Origin: Okeanomitos corallinicola TIOX110
GTDB lineage: Bacteria; Cyanobacteriota; Cyanobacteriia; Cyanobacteriales; Nostocaceae
Length of the DNA stretch: 64,000 nucleotides
Assembly: GCF_038050375.1 (NCBI RefSeq)
Contig: NZ_CP150886.1
Location: 4,381,318 to 4,445,317, forward strand
Reading direction: 5' to 3'
Both the position numbers and the translations under genes were made by a program. The notes under the pieces are model-generated. The model ran no database searches, was not told the DNA's origin, and worked only from the letters and a program-made list of their open reading frames with translations. The number at the start of each line of letters is the position of its first letter. Positions within the stretch are counted from its first letter, which is position 1. Shown piece by piece: positions 57,833 through 64,000 of this stretch.

Positions 57833-59671
57833 ATGACTCAAAGCCAAGCTACCCAAAATTTGCCCATGAGTAACTTCTCTACCCTGGTTGAACTACTGCG
57901 CTGGCGTGCTACCAATGAAACTGATAAGCTTGCTTACACATTCCTGGTAGACGGGAAAAAAGAAGGAACAAGCTTGAATTATGGAGAACTAGATTGTCAA
58001 GCCCGTGCTATTGGTGCATGGTTACAAAAACATAATACCAAAGGACAAAGAGCATTATTACTTTATCCCCAGGGAATAGAAGTTTTAGCTGCTTTCTTGG
58101 GTTGTCTCTATGCAGGGGTAATCGCTATCCCAGTTCCCCCACCGGATGCGGGTAGATTAAAACGAGCATTACCTAGATTGCGGGCAATTGTTAAAGATGC
58201 TAATGCTACCGTTGCCTTCACTAATCGTAACTTTCTAGAAATTCTGCAAGGGGAAGATGCAGATTTCCCAGAATTTAAAGAAATGACATGGATAGCTACC
58301 GAAGATGTTGATTTAGAATTAGCAGATCAGTGGCAAGATCCGCAAATTAGTGCCGATAGTTTGGCATATTTGCAATATACATCTGGTTCTACATCCACAC
58401 CGAAAGGGGTGATGATTAGCCATCACAATATTATTCACCATTGTAGTTATCTGCAAAAAGCCTGTGGTTATGATACTGACAGTGTTTCCATCACTTGGAT
58501 GCCCTATTTTCACGATTATGGCTTAGTGGAAGGAATGACAGTACCACTGTACAACGGTCATCCCTGTTATATTATGTCCCCTCTGGCCTTTATTAAACGG
58601 CCGCTGCGCTGGTTGCAAGCGATTCAACGTTATCGGGGTACTCACTCTCAAGCACCTAACTTTGCCTATGAATTGTGTGTGAGTCGTGTTACCGATGAAC
58701 AAGTAGCCAGTTTAGATTTAAGTAGTTGGCAAGCCGCAGGAAATGCCGCAGAACCCATTAACCCTAGAGTTTTAGAAGAATTTTATACAAAATTTGCTCC
58801 TGCTGGTTTTCAGTGGGAAACCTTCGCACCAGCCTATGGTTTAGCAGAAGATACATTATTAGTATCCACCAGTCCCAAGCACACAGCACCGGTACTTTGT
58901 CTGGTGAAAACCTCAGAAATAGAGAAAAACAAAATAGTTGAGGCTGATGGTTGGGGTGATGGTGTTCGCGCTATTCCTGGTTGTGGACAACTGGTTTGTG
59001 ACACGAAAGTGGCCATAGTTGATCCTGATACTTTGAAACGTTGTTCACCTGATCAAGTGGGGGAAGTTTGGGTATGTGATCCTAGTGTGGCTGGTGGTTA
59101 TTGGCAGCGTCCAGAGGAAAGCGAAAGCACCTTCCGTGCCTACACTGCGGATACTAAAGAAGGGCCATTTCTGAGGACTGGGGATTTAGGATTTATGCGT
59201 GGTGGTGAGTTATTTATCGCCGGACGGATCAAAGATTTGATTATTATTCGTGGTACTAATCATTATCCCCAGGATATCGAGTGGACTATACAACAAGTTC
59301 ATCCTTGCTTGCGTCCTGACTACGGTGCAGCCTTTTCTATCAATGCGAATGGAGAGGAAAAACTGGTAGTTGTGCAGGAAGTAAAACGCAATCCCGAAGA
59401 ATATCAAACCGAGGAAGTGATTACTAATATTCGTCAGGCGATCGCCGAAATTCATGAACTACAAGTTTATGCTGTAGTCTTAGCTAAACCTGGTAATATC
59501 CTCAAAACCTCCAGCGGTAAAATCCAACGTCGCGCTTGTAAAGCCAGTTTCCTCTCAGCAGAGTTGGAAGTCTTAGCAGACTGGAGTGAAAACCCTAAGT
59601 ATAGCAACCACTACCGGGAACTATCCAAAGAGGTAGATAGCTTATTAGATCAAGTGCAAGTTAATCATTAA
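57833..59671 (+). CDS. Fatty acyl-AMP ligase (FAAL)
   Basis: 612 residues from ATG 57833, 7 bases after GGAG; an in-frame TTG lies at 57818. Adenylation motifs are clear: YLQYTSGSTSTPKGVMISHHN (about 182-202), YGLAEDTLLVS, RTGDLGFM (about 449) and IKDLIIIRGTNHYPQDIEW, the last typical of FAALs rather than acyl-CoA synthetases; the catalytic Lys is in the C-terminal SSGKIQRR. The family activates a fatty acid as acyl-AMP and loads it on a carrier protein. The acyl-CoA dehydrogenase gene begins 10 bases later and an ACP follows, so the ACP is the likely acceptor. Confidence 0.92.
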   Translation: MTQSQATQNLPMSNFSTLVELLRWRATNETDKLAYTFLVDGKKEGTSLNYGELDCQARAIGAWLQKHNTKGQRALLLYPQGIEVLAAFLGCLYAGVIAIPVPPPDAGRLKRALPRLRAIVKDANATVAFTNRNFLEILQGEDADFPEFKEMTWIATEDVDLELADQWQDPQISADSLAYLQYTSGSTSTPKGVMISHHNIIHHCSYLQKACGYDTDSVSITWMPYFHDYGLVEGMTVPLYNGHPCYIMSPLAFIKRPLRWLQAIQRYRGTHSQAPNFAYELCVSRVTDEQVASLDLSSWQAAGNAAEPINPRVLEEFYTKFAPAGFQWETFAPAYGLAEDTLLVSTSPKHTAPVLCLVKTSEIEKNKIVEADGWGDGVRAIPGCGQLVCDTKVAIVDPDTLKRCSPDQVGEVWVCDPSVAGGYWQRPEESESTFRAYTADTKEGPFLRTGDLGFMRGGELFIAGRIKDLIIIRGTNHYPQDIEWTIQQVHPCLRPDYGAAFSINANGEEKLVVVQEVKRNPEEYQTEEVITNIRQAIAEIHELQVYAVVLAKPGNILKTSSGKIQRRACKASFLSAELEVLADWSENPKYSNHYRELSKEVDSLLDQVQVNH

Positions 59672-59681
59672 GGGAAACATT

Positions 59682-61490
59682 ATGCAGCAACTCAAACAGT
59701 TTTGGGTCGCCGAAGCACTAGAAAAGGATTTAGGCGATCCTGGTAATCCAAATAGTATGATGTCCTTCAAACAGGTCATGGATCTGGATGAGAAGGAAGA
59801 ATTTCCCGATGAAATTATAGACTGGCTATATAACTGGAAACTCCAACATTACTACATTCCCACAGAATGCGGTGGTGAATTTACGGGCTTTGACGAGTTT
59901 ATCTCCTTTGTCCGCGTACTTTCCCGACGAGATCAAACCGCAGGGATAGCTTTTACTACCATGTTTTGGTCATACCTGGTGTGGATGGCGGGAACAGAGG
60001 AGCAAAAACAAAACCTAGCCAGCTTTATGAAGGATAACAATGGCACAATGTGCCTGGCTTATTCGGAAAAAGCCCACGGTAGTGATTTGTTAGGTGGAGA
60101 TATGAAAGCCACTAAGGTAGAAGGTGGTTATCTCATGACCGGGGAAAAATGGCCAATTAACCGCGCTACCCGTTCTGGAGTGTCCTTTGTCCTGGCTCAA
60201 ACCGACCCAGCCGGGGGCCCCCGTAGCCTATCCCTGTTCATGGTGGAAAAGAGCAAAATTGACCCAGCTAAATATAGTAATCTGCCCAAAATCCTCACTC
60301 ATGGCATTCGCGGATCAGATATGAGCGGTATCAAATTTGATCACTGCTTTATTCCTGATGCGATGCGGTTGGGGGCAGAAGGTACAGGTTTAGAACTGGC
60401 TTTAAAGGGTTTTCAAATTACCAGGGCTTTATGTGCTGCTTTTTCCCAAGGTGCGGCTGACACGGCTTTGCGGACTACCTTGAAATTTGCATTAGGTCGC
60501 AAATTATACGGTAAAACAGTCTTTGATATGCCCCAACCCCGGCGTACCCTTACCGATGCGTTTTTAGATATTTTGATTTGTGACTGTTGTACCTATGGTG
60601 TGGGGCGTGGTTTTAGTACCGTTCCTGAACAAATCAGCGCCTGGTCAGCAGTGGTGAAATATTTTGTTACTACTACCTTAGAAACAGTTGTAAACAATGT
60701 CTCCGTGGTTTTGGGTTCGCGTTTTTATATGCGGGAAGCACACGACTGGGGTATTTTCCAGAAGGTGCTAAGGGATAATGCCATTATTAGTATGTTTGAT
60801 GGTAGTAGTATTGTTAACCTGCACGCCCTGTTATTACAGCTAAGGCAGTTAACTAAATCTCGCGCTAGAAATGCTGGAAAGAATCTAGAAGCCCTGTCAA
60901 CAAGATTATCTACCACTTTTGACCTGACACAGACTTTACCAGCCTTTGATGGTAAAAAACTAGAGTTAGTGAATCGGGGTGGAGATGATGTATTGCAAGG
61001 TCTGGAATTAGCGATCGCCTCCTTGGAGAAGTTAAAAAGTGACTCTAACTTGAATCCAGATACTCTTTATCAAATCATCACCTTTACGGAGATAATGCGA
61101 GAAGAATTAAACAGTCTGGATGTGGAAATCACAGAGTCAACCTTCCAGTTTGGCCATGAACAAGAACCAGAATTTTTTGACATGGCCAGAAAATACTGTG
61201 TATTGCACGCTGCGGCTGCTTGTGTGTATACATGGATTTATAACCGTAATCATCTAGGAGAATTTTTTGCTAATGGCGAGTGGTTAGCATTGAGCTTACG
61301 TAGGCTAATGTTAAACTTAAAACCAGCTAAGGCATTACCTGGAAGAATAGATGATAGTGGTGTCACCCAAGAAATGATTCGTTTATATAACGAAGACAGA
61401 ATGTTTTCCATCGTTCCTTTCCAACTAGCAAAATCTCAACTAGAGGAAACCAGCACCGATGCAAGTCCAAAACTCCAACTCCAAACCTAA
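59682..61490 (+). CDS. Acyl-CoA dehydrogenase-like flavoenzyme
   Basis: 602 residues, longer than the ~380 of simple dehydrogenases. The FAD and substrate motifs are present (LAYSEKAHGSDLLGG, GYLMTGEKWPINRA, HGIRGSDMSGIKFDHC, LGRKLYGKTVFDMP). The extra C-terminal ~200 residues are helical. The position of the usual catalytic Glu (YEGT/S) reads FDGSS, with Asp373. In natural product pathways such enzymes desaturate acyl groups bound to ACP, which fits its place between a FAAL and an ACP. Start ATG 59682 is 10 bases after the FAAL stop. Confidence 0.9.
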   Translation: MQQLKQFWVAEALEKDLGDPGNPNSMMSFKQVMDLDEKEEFPDEIIDWLYNWKLQHYYIPTECGGEFTGFDEFISFVRVLSRRDQTAGIAFTTMFWSYLVWMAGTEEQKQNLASFMKDNNGTMCLAYSEKAHGSDLLGGDMKATKVEGGYLMTGEKWPINRATRSGVSFVLAQTDPAGGPRSLSLFMVEKSKIDPAKYSNLPKILTHGIRGSDMSGIKFDHCFIPDAMRLGAEGTGLELALKGFQITRALCAAFSQGAADTALRTTLKFALGRKLYGKTVFDMPQPRRTLTDAFLDILICDCCTYGVGRGFSTVPEQISAWSAVVKYFVTTTLETVVNNVSVVLGSRFYMREAHDWGIFQKVLRDNAIISMFDGSSIVNLHALLLQLRQLTKSRARNAGKNLEALSTRLSTTFDLTQTLPAFDGKKLELVNRGGDDVLQGLELAIASLEKLKSDSNLNPDTLYQIITFTEIMREELNSLDVEITESTFQFGHEQEPEFFDMARKYCVLHAAAACVYTWIYNRNHLGEFFANGEWLALSLRRLMLNLKPAKALPGRIDDSGVTQEMIRLYNEDRMFSIVPFQLAKSQLEETSTDASPKLQLQT

Positions 61491-61494
61491 TACT

Positions 61495-61848
61495 ATGAAC
61501 TCTGTAGATACTATTCAAAGTTGGTTAGTTAACCAAATTGCGACACAGTTAAAAATCGGTCCAGAAACTATTAAAGTTACTGAACCTTTAACTCGCTATG
61601 GTTTAGATTCCATTGACTCTGTAACCATCGTCGGTGATATGGAAGACTGGTTAGATGCAGAATTACCTTCTACCTTACTTTGGGACTATCCAACCATTGC
61701 CAAAGCTGCTCAATATTTAGTGGATGAAGTGGGTGTGTCTCCTGAAGAAACCGCTACTCCCCAACCAGCAGCAGCAAGTCAAGCAAAAGCAGAAGCACCC
61801 GCAGGTAAAGGTTGGGGTGGACTTTGGAACAAGATTAGTGGTAGCTAA
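61495..61848 (+). CDS. Acyl carrier protein with C-terminal tail
   Basis: 117 residues from ATG 61495, 4 bases after the dehydrogenase stop; ATG 61459, which overlaps the dehydrogenase by 32 bases, is the alternative. The ACP core spans about 1-80 with phosphopantetheine Ser in YGLDSIDSV. A 35-residue Ala/Pro/Gln linker and a short GKGWGGLWNKISGS tail follow, which may be an amphipathic membrane-targeting or docking helix. It should carry the fatty acyl group activated by the FAAL and hand it to the MBOAT enzyme. Confidence 0.93.
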   Translation: MNSVDTIQSWLVNQIATQLKIGPETIKVTEPLTRYGLDSIDSVTIVGDMEDWLDAELPSTLLWDYPTIAKAAQYLVDEVGVSPEETATPQPAAASQAKAEAPAGKGWGGLWNKISGS

Positions 61849-61852
61849 TATT

Positions 61853-61938
61853 GGTGATTGGTGATTGGTGATTGGTGATTGGTGATTGGTGATTGGGAAG
61901 ATATACTACCTATTACCCATTACCCATTACCTATTACC
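61853..61938. repeat. Opposed heptad arrays (GGTGATT x6, then YATTACC x4)
   Basis: Six exact GGTGATT units (61853-61894) are followed 16 bases later by TATTACC/CATTACC units (61911-61938). In RNA each GGUGAU pairs with AUUACC using one G-U, so the arrays can form a long imperfect hairpin between the ACP and MBOAT genes. Confidence 0.85.
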
Positions 61939-61968
61939 TAATATTTCACAGGTTGGAGGGGTGGTGAA

Positions 61969-63438
61969 TTGAATTTTTCGGAATTTTCGTTTTGGTGGGT
62001 ACTGCTGCTATTTTGCATCCCTTTTTTTACAGTCCGCTATATTGCTAAGTCTTTAAACCTGTGGAGAGATATTTTCGACACTGTTGGCTTGGCCGCAATG
62101 TCGTTATTTTTATTTCTCAACGCCTCTAAATCTAGTTTTGCTATTTTTGTCTGTGAAATTATTTTCAACTACATCATGGTGTGGTGGATGTTGAAACAGG
62201 AACAGGCACAAGCTAAGTTAATAGCTACCTGCATTATAGTAGTTGATGTTGCTATTTTGGCCTATTTTAAATATCTCAACTTTTTTGTAGAAGATGTTTT
62301 AGGTTTAATTATTCCGGGATTAGCAGATAATTGGCAATCAAAAACTATTCCTGGGATGGGTTCAATTCCTCCAGGTTTGTCTTTTTACACCTTTCAAATG
62401 GTGGCATTTGTAGTTGATTCCTACAAAAGTAAAAGAGCGAGAAAAAAACCACTTGCTGCTTTAGATTATGTTAACTTTGCGGCATTTTTCCCCCAAGTTG
62501 TAGCTGGGCCAATTGAACGGAGAGCGGATTTATTTCCTCAGATTGAAAACTTCAGATTTAAGTTGACGTTTGATAACTTTGAGGCTGGTTTTCGCTGGTT
62601 ATCTCTGGGACTTTTTATGAAGTTTGTTCTAGCGGATAATATTTCCCCTTATATCAAATTAGATCAAGTAGATAATCCTTGGTTAGTTTGGTTTTTTGCG
62701 TTTTTATTTACATTACAAATTTATTTTGATTTTGGTGGTTATAGTTTTATCGCTTTGGGTTTAGCAAAGTTTTTAGGTGTGAAATTAAGCCTCAATTTCC
62801 TTGCTCCTTATACTTCCCAGAGTATTAACGAGTTTTGGCGAAGATGGCACGTTACCCTGAGTACCTGGTTTAGAGACTATGTTTTTATTCCTTTAATGGG
62901 TAAAAATATGAAACTCGCACCATTATATCTTTTTATCACATTTACACTTTCTGGCTTTTGGCATGGGGCAGCCTGGAATTTTATTTTGTGGGGTGCTTAT
63001 CACGGTTTACTACTGTTAGTTATACGTTATGTTGGACGACCATTTTACCAAATTATTGGCAAACAAAAACTGTTAATGCCTCAATTTATTTCCTGGGCTT
63101 TAACTTTTGGATCTGTGATTTTAGGATGTTTGTTTTTTATGGAAACAAATACACGTCGTTTAGTTGAAAAGTTGATAGTTTTAATAACTCCTTGGAATTA
63201 TTCTTTATCAAATTTAGGGGAAGCTTTAACATTTTTTAATGACAATGGAGCAGTAGCTTTAGTAATAACTTTGGTTTTTTCTGTAGGACTTTTATTCATG
63301 GAACAATTAGGAGTATGGCGCGAGGGTGAAACAGAATATGATTTATTAGTTACCCCTTGGATGTCAAGAATTTTGTTAGTCTTGACTATTTTGTTTGCTG
63401 CTAATGCACCTTCTCCCTTTATTTACTTTGAATTTTAG
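61969..63438 (+). CDS. MBOAT family membrane-bound O-acyltransferase
   Basis: 489 residues. About ten membrane helices are visible. Signatures: PPGLSFYTFQMVAFVVD, FFPQVVAGPIERRADLFPQ, WRRWHVTLSTWFRDYVFIPLMG and the catalytic His in SGFWHGAAWNFILWGAYHG. Bacterial members (AlgI, DltB, PatA types) transfer acyl groups across the membrane to extracellular polymers or lipids. Start is TTG 61969, 7 bases after GGAGGGG (61955-61961); no other start fits. It should use the acyl-ACP made by the preceding genes, and the following gene encodes a probable partner. Confidence 0.92.
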   Translation: MNFSEFSFWWVLLLFCIPFFTVRYIAKSLNLWRDIFDTVGLAAMSLFLFLNASKSSFAIFVCEIIFNYIMVWWMLKQEQAQAKLIATCIIVVDVAILAYFKYLNFFVEDVLGLIIPGLADNWQSKTIPGMGSIPPGLSFYTFQMVAFVVDSYKSKRARKKPLAALDYVNFAAFFPQVVAGPIERRADLFPQIENFRFKLTFDNFEAGFRWLSLGLFMKFVLADNISPYIKLDQVDNPWLVWFFAFLFTLQIYFDFGGYSFIALGLAKFLGVKLSLNFLAPYTSQSINEFWRRWHVTLSTWFRDYVFIPLMGKNMKLAPLYLFITFTLSGFWHGAAWNFILWGAYHGLLLLVIRYVGRPFYQIIGKQKLLMPQFISWALTFGSVILGCLFFMETNTRRLVEKLIVLITPWNYSLSNLGEALTFFNDNGAVALVITLVFSVGLLFMEQLGVWREGETEYDLLVTPWMSRILLVLTILFAANAPSPFIYFEF

Positions 63439-63510
63439 TTATTAGTTATTGGTTATTGGTTATTGGTTAATTTTTTTTACTCTTACCTTTTACCTCTTAC
63501 CTTCTTACTG
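63436..63510. repeat. Opposed heptad-like arrays after the MBOAT gene
   Basis: TAGTTAT x2 and TGGTTAT x2 plus TGGTTAA (63436-63470), then a T-run and CTTACC/TTTTACC units (about 63481-63503). The layout mirrors the array at 61853. Confidence 0.75.
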
Positions 63511-63516
63511 TCACCT

Positions 63517-64000
63517 ATGATGAACAAATTTGTAAAACTTTTAAGTTGGTTTGCGATCGCTGGTGTAACCTGGAGTGTTGGTTATGTTTACAATGCTCGT
63601 TATGGTGGTGAACTTAGCTGGTTACGGATGATGTATGAACAAAAAATGGCTGTTGCTAAAGAAGTACAAGCACCCAAACGGATTTTAATAGTCGGTGGTT
63701 CTGGCGCTCATTACACCGTTGATGCCAAACTGATGCAGGAACAATTAAATATTCCTACTATCAATATTGCTACCGATGGACCAGTGGGTTTAGATGTGAT
63801 TTTACCTAGCATTCTTGATGTGATCAAAAAAGGTGATATTGTTTTACTAATTCCTGAATATTTATTGTTGTTAGATCAGGACGGTTTTGGCGATCGCTCT
63901 GGGCAATTTGGTGCAGCTATTGGTAAACCCGGTTTAGGAAATATACCCCCTAAACAACTCGCTCAAGATTTAATGTTATTAGGAATTCCCACCCTCCGCG
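63517..64000 (+). CDS. Membrane-anchored protein with SGNH-like motif (5' part)
   Basis: 161 residues are visible from ATG 63517 (a second ATG follows at 63520) to the window end. An N-terminal hydrophobic helix (about 5-22) acts as anchor or signal. Then RILIVGGSGAHYTVDAKLM gives a GxS motif at the start of a Rossmann-like fold, followed by NIATDGPVGLDVILPSI and DIVLLIPEYLLLL. This resembles the SGNH/AlgX-like partner that commonly follows MBOAT genes and completes acyl transfer outside the membrane. The Asp-His part of the triad is out of the window, so activity cannot be judged. Confidence 0.75.
   Translation, partial: MMNKFVKLLSWFAIAGVTWSVGYVYNARYGGELSWLRMMYEQKMAVAKEVQAPKRILIVGGSGAHYTVDAKLMQEQLNIPTINIATDGPVGLDVILPSILDVIKKGDIVLLIPEYLLLLDQDGFGDRSGQFGAAIGKPGLGNIPPKQLAQDLMLLGIPTLR

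Overview
The window reads as chromosome of a low-GC filamentous cyanobacterium of the Nostocales (Anabaena/Dolichospermum/Nostoc-like). Direct support: many HIP1 octamers (GCGATCGC and near variants), short heptad tandem repeats between genes, and cyanobacterial families such as KGK proteins, a CAAD-domain protein, a cyanobacterial-type GshA, HemJ, phosphoribulokinase, ferredoxin-NADP reductase with a phycobilisome linker domain, and a complete hmp chemotaxis-like locus of the kind known to control hormogonium gliding in Nostoc punctiforme. Genus and species cannot be fixed from the sequence alone.

Layout. 1-5122 is housekeeping: the purH 5' part, an Ntn-type isoaspartyl peptidase, the System II cytochrome c assembly gene ccsA, two KGK paralogues and tilS. 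5156-17669 is the hmp locus: hmpF faces left, and hmpA-B-C-D-E run right (PatA-type regulator, CheY, CheW, membrane MCP, hybrid CheA). HmpD and HmpE carry very long acidic linkers. 18302-25355 holds mostly leftward genes: a DUF6671 protein, hemJ, a CAU-anticodon tRNA, a LysM/M23 peptidase, trmL and gshA. 25467-31543 is a tightly packed leftward set (HDAC-like deacetylase, 1437-aa UPF1-like SF1 helicase, 280-aa unknown protein overlapping the helicase) that reads on towards gshA.

31590-42090 contains an MscS channel, an SLH-domain envelope protein, an alpha/beta hydrolase, a Ser/Thr kinase, uvrA with a dispersed repeat inside its coding sequence, and a two-gene AlbA_2/Schlafen plus ParA-like unit. 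42239-45419 is a decaying stretch with a GHL10 glycosidase-like gene, a DUF2358 gene, a broken alpha/beta hydrolase, a pentapeptide-repeat gene and a MITE-like element. 45420-57180 returns to core metabolism: metK, prk, petH, hom, a CAAD protein, a sensor kinase and pcrA/uvrD.

57833-64000 is a rightward lipid cluster: fatty acyl-AMP ligase, acyl-CoA dehydrogenase-like enzyme, acyl carrier protein, MBOAT O-acyltransferase and the start of a membrane-anchored protein with an SGNH-like motif. By family logic the first three activate and desaturate a fatty acid on the carrier protein, and the last two move it to an unknown acceptor. I rank this cluster, the HDAC/helicase set and the AlbA/ParA pair as the best candidates for poorly described systems.
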